From positions 10,716,410 through 10,780,409 of the forward strand of contig CM046870.1 of assembly GCA_025617745.1 (NCBI GenBank): a stretch of DNA of 64,000 nucleotides. The letters run 5' to 3'. Position 1 is the stretch's first letter. The number at the start of each line of letters is the position of its first letter. Below the pieces are notes generated by a model that had not been told where the DNA came from, ran no database searches, and saw only the letters and a list, made by a program, of their open reading frames with translations. The position numbers and the translations under genes were made by a program. Origin of the DNA: Heliocidaris erythrogramma. Lineage: Eukaryota > Echinodermata > Echinoidea > Camarodonta > Echinometridae. Shown here one piece after another: positions 1 to 12,200 of the stretch.

Positions 1-167
1 TAAGTTTTATAAAAAGACGAGCTACAAAACATAAGATATTTTGGAAAAATATTAATTGTATTTCATTCTAAAGCTATGATATTTGGATAGGAAATAAAGT
101 AGGGTGAAGTTAGGATTTAGTGTCCGCTGCATGCCATTAACATTCTTTCATGTCATCACGCTTCTAG

Positions 168-263
168 AAATCGAGACAACCGTGTTTACTACACGTGAAG
201 GCGTAGAAACAACAACAGTGACTACTACCACTCTAGCTCCGACTGAGATCATTGTTACCACTA
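168..263 (+). CDS. Thr-rich linker exon (B-type) upstream of the array
   Basis: A 96-nt open stretch lies between acceptor CTTCTAG and donor GTGAGT. It is phase 1 at both ends and encodes a 32-residue-equivalent Thr/Val/Glu-rich segment containing VETTTVTTTT. It sits where a B exon would lie in a unit and is followed, after a 9-kb intron, by a C microexon in frame. Its last base is A, so the shared codon with the next exon reads AGA instead of the usual GAA. It is more diverged than the array copies. It is called from splice signals and composition only. Confidence 0.65.
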
Positions 264-3200
264 GTGAGTAAAATTAAGAATTATCTAGTATGTGGTATTA
301 CTAGAGCAGACTTGACAACAAATCGACACAGGTATATATACGGAAGAGGGGGAACCTGCACTGAGTCGATCCTCTTGAGTATCACATTTTTTTTAGTTTG
401 AATTATTAGCACCTTGAAAAGGGCTCATTTGAATATAATTTTTTTTTTACAATTGCAATGATTGCATGGTTGCCAATGGGCAAAAAACAATAGGCACCAA
501 TGAACAGAAGGATTGCATCTTGCATGACAAACATTTCACATAATAACACGTTTCCGGTACAGCTGTACGTACTTCTAAATTGTTTTACTGGAAATTGTGA
601 AATAAAATACAATCAATTGGTAAAATACACCGTGAGAAGTAAAGCGTTGCAAACGAACGTTATTTTATTGGTACATAAAGATTTTAAAATGTACATATTT
701 CACTCGTAATGACGGTACAGGGTAGTAGTAAAAAGGGGTACTTTGCTATTTAGAGCATGTAGAGCGGACTATGCTCTCTCGGTACTAGAACTATTAAAAC
801 ATTTGAAGAGCCACTTCATACATAAATGAGAACAAGCATAATTATATAGTGGAACCTCTTTAGAACGAAATCTTTGGCACCAAGGAAATTACCCTGTAAA
901 ATTGAAATCTTGTTTATTGTACAACTTGTTTCAGTGACAATGTTCTATATAACGAGGTCCCACTGTATGCTGTGTTGAAAGGCAATCTGTGATTTTGGAA
1001 AAGTGCATGATATGGGATAAAAGGTGATAATTTGTGTTTCAAAATGCTGCTAAAACAGATAAATATGACACGCCACGTTGTCTTGGTTTTAGGGAGAATA
1101 GTTTAGTATCGAAATGGGCATGTTTCTTATAATTATAGAAAGAGTGTCAAAGAAAAAGGAGGAAGTAAAGGGAGAAGTAAACGGCAATAAATGGCCACAG
1201 GGGCCATGATTATGCTTTAAAAAATACAATTTTTGTGCTTGTGGTCGTTGTGGTAACAGGGGTTACTACACAAAATTATGACACTAAAATTCCCCTAGTT
1301 TAAGAGAAAGTAGGGAGTAAAAGTGGCACTTATTATAAGTAACAGGAGCACTTATCTGAACTGCTGAAAGAATTTCGGCAGAAGTGAAAATGGGAAGTCT
1401 TGATAAATAAAATGAGCACTGTTGTGTACTGAAAAAGCGTGTGTGTGGGGGGGGGGGGGGGGGGCATAGGGCCCCAAGGCCTGACCTCTCCCCGGACCGT
1501 CGCCTCTACCCGTAAATAAGGCCGTGTGCTCAGAAATGCCGCCAATGTTATATGAGCTTTCCTTTTCTTCTGTCAACTTATCCAGTCCTTCCAGAAGCTT
1601 ACAAAATAATGCACATGAAGTGTAATGGGCCTACTAAAGACAGTACAAAGGGCATGCACTGGTTCAAACGATGATTGCATTAACATTGACAAGAGAGATA
1701 TCGCTATGGAGAATAGAGTCACTTTATAGATGAGAACGTGTTAAAACATAGAAGGCTGAATTTTTCCCTTTTTTAATGGCGGTTTATTTCTTTTCCTTTA
1801 AAAGAGATAATCACTGTTAATATTGAATGAAAAGTTCATAAGATGAAAATGAATGAAGTAAGAGTGCCAGTAAGTGCTTTCTTTATCTGCTCTTTCTACC
1901 ACTTTATTGTTGAATATTCTACTCTTTGAGTACCGTTTCATATTTCTTTTCCTCATGGTAACAGAATGTTTAAAATTTTACAAAGACACACCCAAGGTTG
2001 AAATTTCAAATATAATAATAATGATAATGATAATGACAATATTTGTATAGCGCACATATCGATCTCTGAAGATGCTCAAAATAATTTCAATTAACGAGAG
2101 AAAGAAAGAAATCAACATACATAAAAAAATTTACTTGAATTAAAGAAGGGAAATTAACTGTACACAGTAAGCATTCGGTAAATTTCAAGTCCAGTTTTGA
2201 AGGTTTGAAGGGTATTGGCTGTTTGAAGAGAAATGGCTAACTGAAGGAGATTCTGATACATATGTGACCCGACGCCTCAAAACCTACAATAAGTCGCCAA
2301 AATTATTATTTTTGTTTTATACATTTTCTGAAAGTAGAGATTCCCAACTTTCCAATGGTATATCACTTGCCTAGATTACTCAATGATAACACCTTTAAAT
2401 ATCACATTTAGAATCAGTATTTAACCAGCAATCAATAACTCCTATTCAGAGAAAATGGCCATTTAAGTTCGGAACAAAAGAGTGCTAAACCTTCGCTTTC
2501 TGTGCGCCCAAGTAAAACTGGGTATTCAAATGGCCACAGCAACCAGTATGAAGGGATTATTAGATTAGGCTGAATTTTGGCACGCTGCTTCCAGGAGTAC
2601 CTATTCATTACTCACTCCAAAAATCAATGTAATACCTTTAGAGGTAAAGTAGTAATTTGGCATTGAATGAAAGTATTACAAAAGCTCTCCAAACGTATCC
2701 GGACACCTACCCCCTGGACAACCACCCACGGATAACCACCCCTAGGATAACCACCCTCTAGGACAACTACCCCTAGGACAACTACCCCCTAGGGCAACCA
2801 CCCTCTAGGACGACTACCCCCCTAGGACAAGTACCCCCGGATAACTACCCCCCAGACAACTACCCCCTAGGACAACTACCCCCTAGGACAACTACCCCCA
2901 GGACAACTACCCCCGGACAACTACCCGTAGGACAACTACCCCCCGGACAACCACCCCTAGGACAACTACCCCCAGGAAAACTACCCCCCCCCCGGACAAC
3001 TACCCCCGGACAATCACCCCTAGGACAACTACCCCCTGGACAACTAACCCTTGGTCAACTACCCCTCCGGACAACCACCCCCTCGACAACTACCCCCAGA
3101 CAACTACCCCCCAGACAACTACCCCCTAGGACAACCACCCTCTAGGACACCTACCACCTAGGACAACCACCCTTTAGGGCAAGTACCCCCGGACAACCAC

Positions 3201-6200
3201 CCCCTGGACAACCACCCCCAGACAACTACCCCCTAGGACAACTACCCCCAGGACAACTACCCCCGGACAACCATCCCCTGGACAACTACCCCCCCCCCCC
3301 CCCCAGACAACCACCCCCTAGGACAACCACCCTCTAGGACAATTACCCCAGACGCGTATTTTTTCTGTCAGGATTTGCGCCACTGACAAGAGAGGGCAGT
3401 ATTTGAGCATCAAAAAGCCCCGTTTTGGAGACTGAGAGAGAGAGAGAGACTACAACTTTAAGACTTGTATTTTCTCTCAGTTTCACCTTACTTTATTTCA
3501 GCAAAAGAAAATTTTGTCAATGATACTTTCCTAAATTCTAATACCCCTTAGCCTGCCGAGACTCGAACTCATGATTCCTTCATGACAAGCACAGCGTGAA
3601 TCCGAATGCGCCACACAAGGAACTGCGTGACTGGTTCGTTCATTTTATTATATCCCTACAATTTGTATTTCATGAATATTCATGCCGACTAGTCAAGACG
3701 GAATAAACCGTATTGTCACGCCTCTTGACGCTCAAATACTGCCCTCTCTCGTCGGGTGGCTCAAGTCCTGACAGAAAAAAATATAGCCCCCCGGACAACT
3801 ACCCCAGGACAACCACCCTCTAGGAAAAGTACCCCAAATTGAACAAAATTGTGCTCATTCGCTACGCTCGCTCGCCAAAAATAGAATTAATATGGCCTTT
3901 AGCAAAATTTCTGCCCCGACCTGTAACAATAAAGCCCAGATAATATACCAAATTTTATTAAAAGAGAAGTGTTTGTTTTCGCTCATGCTTGCTCGCTTAA
4001 ATTGTTCCTCCTCCAACTTCCAAAAATAAAACTTAGTTTATCATATTAAAAAAAAAACAACAACAAAAACTAGTTTATATATACTATCATTTAAAAAGAA
4101 TTGTTTGTTTGTTTTTGTTTTTTTTGTTGTTTTTTTTTTTCTTCAATGCATGAAGGCAGGTATTCCCATGTGCAATATCAACTCTCTATTAGATGTTTTG
4201 CATGATCAACAATTAAGGGGGGGCGGGAAGGAAAAAAAAATATTCCAGCCGTTTGTCACACACCCCCACCCCTCTCCCTCACGCACTCTACAATTATGCA
4301 ACTCGTTACAAAGCTACCAGCCAATCGAGTATTAAAGGAAACTAGCATTGTGGTTGGTCGATTTAAAAAAATAGTATGGGGTATACAATCATGTTAAGAT
4401 GGATGAGAAATTCAACTGTACAATGCACCATCAAACACCGAGTTTAAACACCCAACTTTTAAAACAAAAATGTAATACCAGGGGAAATCTCCCCCCCCCC
4501 CCCCCCCCCCCCCCCCCCGTGATCATGGGTATAGACACTTTTAACTCACGTGGTGAGGTGAATTTTATCATTATAATGCACAAAAATCCTATTTATAACC
4601 AGATTTCCAAAACGTTCTTACCGTGGGAGGTGGGTACCCTCTCCTCTGGATACTCATTATATCCTTACTGATTGTTGGTAACCCCTTCATGCATTGAAGA
4701 AAAAACAAAAAACAAAAAACAACAACAAACAAAAAAACAAAAACAAACAATTCTTTTTAAATGATAGTATATATAAACTAGTTTTTGCTGTTGGTTTTTT
4801 TAGGTGATAAACTAAGTTTTATTGTTGGAAGTTGGAGGAGGAACAATTAAGCGAGCAAGCATGAGCGAAAACAAACACTTCTCTTTTAATAAAATTTGGT
4901 ATATTTTCTGGGCTTTATTGTTGCAGGTCGGGGCAGAAATTTTGCTAAAGGCCATATTAATTCTATTTTGGCGAGCGAGCGTAGCGAACGAGCACAATCT
5001 TGTTCAATGTGATGTTAAGTCCAATTTGGGGTAGTTTTCCTAGAGGGTGGTTGTCCTAGGGGGTAGTTGTCTGGGGGTAGTTGTCCAGGGGGTGGTTGTC
5101 CGGGGGGTAGTTGTCCTGGGGGTAGTTGTCCTAGGGGGTGGTTGTCCGGGGGGTAGTTGTCCGGGGGTAGTTGTCCGAGGGTAGTTGTCCTAGGGGAAAG
5201 TTGTCCTAGGGGGTAGTTGTCTGGGGGTAGTTATCCGGGGGGTAGTTGTCCTAGAGGGTGGTTGTCCTAGGGGGTAGTTGTCTGGGGGGTAGTTATCCGG
5301 GGGGTAGTTTTCCTAGGGGGGTAGTCGTCCTAGAGGGTGGTTGCCCTAGGGGGTAGTTGTCCTAGGGGGTAGTTGTCCTAGAGGGTGGTTATCCTAGGGG
5401 TAGTTATCCGAGGGGTGGTTGTCCAGGGGGTAGGAGTCCTAGAACCCTCTCCAAACATTCATTAGCTGGACAGGTAAAAAAAGGAGTCATTTTAAAATGC
5501 CCCAAAACATATTTCTAAGTAGAATTACGACTCACAAACTTGAGACATGATAGAATGATAATGAAACTACCCATTTCTAACAAAAACAGAAAATCGACTG
5601 ATCCAAGCAAATTTACTATTTTGGGCGGTTTGCTACGTTGTGGTCCGTGCGACTTATTGTAGGTTTTGAGACGGCGGGTCACATATGCTCTGTCCCCCAG
5701 ATTCTTTTAGTTCTGATTTCCTTAAACCTAATGTTACTGGATGAACGTAAACCAGAACGACTTGTAGAATGGGGGTGTCACAAGGGATGAAATGTATTCA
5801 GGAGTTAGGTCATGTAGTGCGCGATAGGCTAGGAGCAAAATTTTGTAGATTATACGTTGTTGAACAGGAAGCCAGTGGAGAGATTTCAGAATAGGAGTGA
5901 TAGATGATTTTCCTGAGTTTGTCACAAGGCGATCAGCAGCATTTTGAACTTCTTGCAGTCGGTTAATCTGTTTGTTCGGTAATCTGTAGAGTAATAAATT
6001 GCAATTATCAAGGTGAGAAGTAATAACCGGATGTACTAACTGCTGGGAGATATTTTCTAATAACACGCATATTACGGAGATTACATTTTACCATTTTAAC
6101 ACAATTTGCATTGAATATTAACAAGATTCCTAGCTTGCCCTACAGGAAATGCACGGGCAGAGCCAGTGTGAACATAAGAGGCGTTAATTTTTCAAAGCTG

Positions 6201-9200
6201 TTCCGAAGTAGGAGGAACTCTGTCTTCTCATCATTAAGTTTTTAGGTACTGTCGATCATCCACTTCCTTACATCAAATATACAACTTTCAAATTTTGTTC
6301 ATGTTTTCATCGATGTCTTTCTGCACTGCAGTCATACCCAACTTCGGAAAACCGAGCACAGGTATATACTCCGAAAACGGCGTATGAATATAGAGCCCTC
6401 ATCGTTCAGTGCGAGGCAGTGTGTACAAAAGGCATGGGGGAAATCTTGCAAAGTCAACCTGCCAACGATATATATATATATATATATATTCTTAAAATAA
6501 TGCTGCGTGTCAATTACCTTCAAAATACGAGAATGATTCGCCATATGAAATGACTTTTAAATGACAAACATTTGACATAAATATATCCGCAGCATTATTT
6601 TTGAAAATTATATAATCAACAGCAGGTCGACATTGCAGGATTTTCCCCATACCTTTTGCACACACTGTCTCGCACTGAACGATGAGGGCTCTATATTCAT
6701 CTTGCTCTATACGCCGTTTTCGCAGTATAAACCTGTGCTCGGTTGGGTCTGACTGGACTGGTCTACAGGTAAAATAAAATTGTAATTCACCCGCATGAAT
6801 ATGATGATTAATATTCTGCTTCTTGACGATACTCTAAATAGGAAATGTGTAAACATTAAACAATTGCGGATTAACAACAGATTCCTGGGGACAGAAAAAC
6901 TTAAATTTACTGAAGCATCTTTCTTCATCACGAAGACAAACTGCCTGTGATCTACAAGAAAGATATCAAGTAACCACTGTATTACCACACCATGTACTTC
7001 TATTTTTTTTTAGTCTATTCAGCAAAATGCAATGTTCCGCTGTATCAAATCACTGCTAAGATCAAGCAGCACTAAACCAGAACCATTTCCATTATCCACA
7101 CCAATTAATATATCACTGTGTACTCGTAACAGTGCACATTCTACACTATGCATCTCCATGTATGCAGATTGGAAAGGGTTTAGCAGATTCTCATCTTTCA
7201 AGTAAGATTGTAAACGACTGGAGAAAATCCATTATATCACCTTCCCTATGTATTTGAGGTTTGCAACAGGTCTGTAGTTTTTCTTGCCTGTTAAGGGAAG
7301 GGTTTTTTCAGAAGAGGTTCGATAAGAGCATGCTGCAGGCATTAAGGGAAAATCCCACACCGCAGAGACTTGTTAACCCGTTGCCTACTGGGGGGCGTTT
7401 CATGAAAGGACTTGTCAGATATTTTATCCGACAAATTTGCTCTCAGCCAATCAGATGCAAGGATTTCAGTACCTTATAACAGTTGTCGGATAAAATATCC
7501 GACAACTGGGCGTTGTGGCGTGCGCCTGTAATCCAGCTACCAGTGGAAGTTATAAAATAATTCAGCGGACCCAGGTTCGAGACTGAGTCACGTCTTTCGG
7601 ATGGTGACGTTAAACATAAATAATCATATCTGATTGATACACGTCTGTAAAAACCCAATTACACACACACACACACACACTTTCATGAAACGCTCCCCTG
7701 AATTCTCTAACTCTCATATGCTTGATACAGAAGCCATCCGGTTCCCGTAGTCTATGGGTTAACTATCTCAGTGGTATAGGGATAAAGGTCATTCACAAAA
7801 ATACTTTATTTAGACATGTAGGTATAGCATCTAATTCACATGAAGATACAGGAGAATTCAAAATGATATTTCTGACTTCAGAAAATGTGGCGACAAGAAA
7901 ATACTGTCATGCCAAACTCTTGCCGAAACTCTTACCAACAAAACAAGCACAAATATAACGCCTCAAAAATGGTGTTGCTCTGCCACACGATACATGTATG
8001 CAGATGATGTTGCCCACACTGTCTCAGCCCTCAAGTGAGGGAAGCAGAAGAAAGCCTTTCCTCTGATATGAATACCACCAAAACAGTTTCATCGATCTTC
8101 CCACTTACGCAATCACATGGCTAGCTATCAACTGAAAGTAAAGCTAGACTCTGGTCTCCTCAAATTCGACCCAACTTCTGCCTAACTTAGAGTTAAACTG
8201 GACCGTAGCCTCACCTTCAAAAACCACCTCTCAAACATGAAAATGCAAAGTTTCCTCCAGAGTGGCCCTAATCAGGCGCCTAGCCGGCATGAACTAGGGT
8301 GCTTCCTTTAACACACTCAGCACCTCTGCCATGGCCTTGGTACAGTCTGCAGCAGAGTACTGCGCACCTGTTTGGACGCAGATTTTTTTACACCCATAGA
8401 ATTGATGTTCCTATTCATGAGGCTATGAGGCTTATTTCGGGTTCTGTTACATCCACTCCTCTGAGTCATCTGCCATTCTTGTCTGGGATCCTATCCCCAC
8501 AAGTCCGCCGAGACATCACCTGCAGACGACTCTACAATAAATCCGCTAAGGAAAATCACCTCCTGCACCACATCCTCTACGAAAAGGAGGCCCCACACAG
8601 GCTGCGGTCAAGGAAGCCCCTCCGCACACTCCTTGAAAATCTGGAAGAAGCAGAACCTGCAACTTCAGAAATACCAGAGCGGCTCCAGCCTTACTTTGAT
8701 GCCTGGACATCTCACCCCCAGGTTGCAATCTACCAAGAAAGCCCTGGGTACAATTGAACAGATTGCGGTCTGGTTTTGGCCGATATGCAGCAACCATGAA
8801 AAGATGGGGAATCACAGACTCTGACCTCCGCCCATGTGGACAAGTCCAAACACATGTACATGTTATCAATGAGTGTCCTGTGATGAGACCCCCATGCCCA
8901 CTCACAGAGGTAGACAACCCAGACCTGGTCACGTACCTCAGTAACTGCCAATTTTGACTGATGTGGATGACATACGAGAGAAGAAGAAGACGCTTAAAAG
9001 AATAGCCCCTTTCCTGTCTCATCGAACAATCCCAACTGCTACAAGAGGGAAAGAAGAATAGAACAGTAATTGTTTTCTTCCTCTTCTATTCTAACCACTT
9101 TTATTTTGAAAGTAGTACTCTTCATTGCTTTTTCCATTTTTTTTCATTGTGGTATGAACATCAACTTCGAAATATTTAAAAGATTTGAGCTTTTGAATTT

Positions 9201-12200
9201 CAATATATAACTATCTATTTTATATAACTATCTCATCCCCTTCTTTCACATTCGACAGGAACAACCGAACAGGGTGACACTGGTACGTATGAATACCTAT
9301 TTTCAAATATTTCGATGTGATTACTTTCATTGGAAATAAAAGGAACTCTAAATGAACAATATCAGATGATAATTTCAATTGTTATGTTGCTAGAACCCAC
9401 ATTGTGAACATAGGCATTGTTGTGCAAGAGCGTGGAAGTGTAAATGAAGAATCCTAATTCGATCCCTTGAACGGAATAATTAAGACACTTCAAAGTGCAC
9501 CTAACCTGTAGAGAGAAAAGCGCATTTTAATTAACATTGTGTGTGTGTGCGCGCGCGTAGAAGTGACACAAAATGCATCGTACATATTTGTTAGAAGCAG
9601 GAGCAGACGTTTTCGTCTGGAAACGTAAGCCTACTGATTCAACGGCTTAAACGAAGAAGGAACGTCATCACACGCATCTTGTCTCTGTAAAAGGAGCAAA
9701 GCTTTGAAACAAATAACTCTAGTCTTCTCGCATCTTTTAGCTTTTTGGAAAATAGGGAGGTTGGAAAGTTGGAGCATCGCAAAGTTTATACGATTCAGTT
9801 ATCACAATTTTCTTTATGATGTATGTTCTCATGTATCACTCTGTTGCATTTCTACTGCCCTGTTGTAACAGAAACGACGACAACAAGGACGCGAACAGCA
9901 GCTGTTACTACACCCACAACATCAACCACTGAGACGACCACTATGTATACAACTACTGTGGGTCAAACACCTGGTATGATTGCCAAATGTCGTATATTTC
10001 CTTTGTGCCTTATTGAAAGCATGCTTGGTAAAAAAAAAAATGTCCATGTTTCATGCCACTACAACTGTCTGCACTGAACTGTCATGACCGTTTACACGTA
10101 CGAGGATGATACGCTTCTATGTGCCCAAGTTAGAGATCAGCGTTGAATTCGATGATAGGTACCACTTCTCCATAAAATCCACTGACCTATCTCATAATCT
10201 AGGGTTCTATAAATACTTGAACCTCATTTTGCTCTGTTGGGCTTTCTGATTTTCTATCCTACCGTACTCCGCAAACGCAAATGCGGGATAACTGGAAAGT
10301 TTCCATTGCGCTGATAATCATAAGAACTCTATACCTCTTTTCTTTTCCGTGACATTTGATATCGTGCCAGGTGACTGTGCGCTACAACTTGGCGATGGTG
10401 AAGGAGACGATCCAGTGATCACCCTTAAAACATCAGACATGTCCCAACCGACTGAAGGTCAAAACATTACACTTCAAGAAGGGAACACACCGATCACTGC
10501 TCGCTTCGGAAGTAGCGATCCTCTATACGTAGTCCGGACCACAGTGACCGCAGTCACAATCGATTTTACACAGGGAGGTATGAATTTCCCTCCCAAAGAG
10601 ATTTCTGTCACCGACATCACTCGACCAGATGGAACGAGAGCAGATAATATAACTTCAGTTAACTCAACTGCCCCAACTAGCGGAATGTTTATACTTGAGC
10701 CATTCATCATGGAACCCGTTACCAGTTTCGTCATCACCGTTGAGGATGATTCTCTCACCGAGGGCCCACTTGACGTTAAGGTCCTATTTAGAGGCTGCAT
10801 CAAATCAGGTGAATGGCACTTTCCTTCATGAAATTGTTTCCGTCGAATACGCCAGATCTGCAATACCAACTCCACAATTATAATTCTGGTCTGATACCAC
10901 GCACCAGATGTCCATGTTTCATACCACTACAACTGTCTGCACTGAATTTTTCCCACTGTCATGACCGTTTACACGTACGAGGATATAAAATAAAGTGAAA
11001 ATTCATGTACGATCCTTTGCTCCTGCTTCGCTCAGGCTATTCCAATAACTAAAACATTCCAACATTACTAGGTGAAATAATGGAGTTTTGCCTTCCCTAG
11101 ATGACAATGAATCATTTTATTTGCCTGCCAGAACTAATGATAATCATGTTTTAAAATCCTGCATTGAAATACAGAGCGTGTAACTACTGTGACGACGACA
11201 AGTGTTGCTACCACCACCACCCCAGCAACTCCTACTACTCCAACTACCACGGCAACGGAAGAAATCACGACAACAGTCACAACAGGTATACCTCTATTCC
11301 TTATCCAACTGTTCACTTTATTGTATCAAGATATGATCACTATTAATATAGTATGAAGAGATCACATGTCGAATATCAATGATGTAAGTGTGCCATTAAG
11401 TGCTATCTTCATCTTCTCTTTCTACCAACTTATTGTTGGAGATTGTAAACTTCAGTGCTGCTCCTTATTTCTTTTCTTCGGACTAAGAGAATGTTTCAAA
11501 CTTTACAAACACCCAAACTCTGACACTTCAAATTGATATGAAGCTTGAAATAATAGTCCCATCGTCTTCTCTCACATTAAGGTAATACTACAGAAATGGC
11601 GGTATAATAATATTTTCTGCAATATACCCGTACCCCATTTTATGTATCATACTGTACTCTTGTCGCTTTTCATTTCTATCCACGTGATAAAAAGAGCACG
11701 TTAGAAATGTTTCAAAGATCCAAGCTTTTGAAATTTGAAATGATTTAACATTTAAACGGGTATCTCATCACTTCTCTCATATTCAACAGAAACAACCGAA
11801 AAGGGTGACACCGGTACGTATGAATACCAAGATGCAAATATTTCAATTCGATTTAAAGTGAAAATAATAGGAACTCTAGCATCAAGCATTGTACAAATCT
11901 TTTTTTAAGGCAGAAAATGATACCTTAATTGGCCCCTTCCCAGATTAGCCTGTCAAATTTGTTAATATAAGCAATATTTGGCCCGAGTGTGAATGTGTAA
12001 ATCAGGAATTCAAAATTCAATACATTGAACGGAAATATTGGACGCTTTAAAGCGTACCGAAGGCTTAGCTGTAAGCAAAATGAGCAATATACAAAACATT
12101 TGTTAACAATAGTTATTTCTTGTTTAGAATTGAAGTAAAAGGCATCTTGCATGTTCCAAGTTTTTACATTTCGAGTAGAACGTGTTGTCTGGAAAAGTAC

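Larger units (their letters stand above)
2259..5687. mobile_element. 3.4-kb foldback element with inverted minisatellite arms
   Basis: The terminal inverted repeats start CATATGTGACCCG and continue through CTCAAAACCTACAATAAGTCG (left 2259 onward, right ending 5687), about 40 bp each. Inside are a minisatellite in one orientation (2690-3355 and 3785-3835), its reverse complement (5036-5440), and unique arms of about 350 bp, also inverted (3836-4163 against 4684-5035). A centre with a 28-bp C run lies at 4491-4518. No protein is encoded. The element sits inside the minus-strand LINE. I could not identify a clear target duplication. Confidence 0.7.
264..9258 (+). other. 9-kb intron filled with nested transposons
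   Basis: This intron separates the first Thr-rich exon from the first C microexon. It holds, in order, a pogo-like MITE (847-965), a minus-strand LINE with three insertions (about 2010-7950) and a plus-strand LINE remnant (7960-8990). The stretches 264-846 and 966-2009 show nothing recognisable except a run of 18 G at 1447-1464. The stretch 8991-9258 is AT-rich with no feature. No exon of the host gene was found inside. Confidence 0.7.

Noticed and set aside
4399..4671. Pro-rich frame over the 28-bp C run, and similar frames at 1333-1576, 50783-51079 and 53531-53933
   Set aside because: These are produced by homopolymer and minisatellite sequence inside mobile elements; no coding evidence.
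10349..10831. 160-codon frame starting at a GTG as an independent small gene
   Set aside because: The first codons are intronic and a good acceptor lies at 10370; the end runs through a GT donor into the intron. It is better explained as exon A.
10474..10875. 133-codon open frame on the minus strand, repeated in every unit
   Set aside because: It is the antisense shadow of exon A, repeats only because the unit repeats, and has no family features or splice-consistent extension.
11164..11346. 60-codon frames in both directions over exon B in each unit
   Set aside because: The plus frame is out of phase with the Thr-rich reading, and the minus frame is a Val-rich complement of Thr codons.
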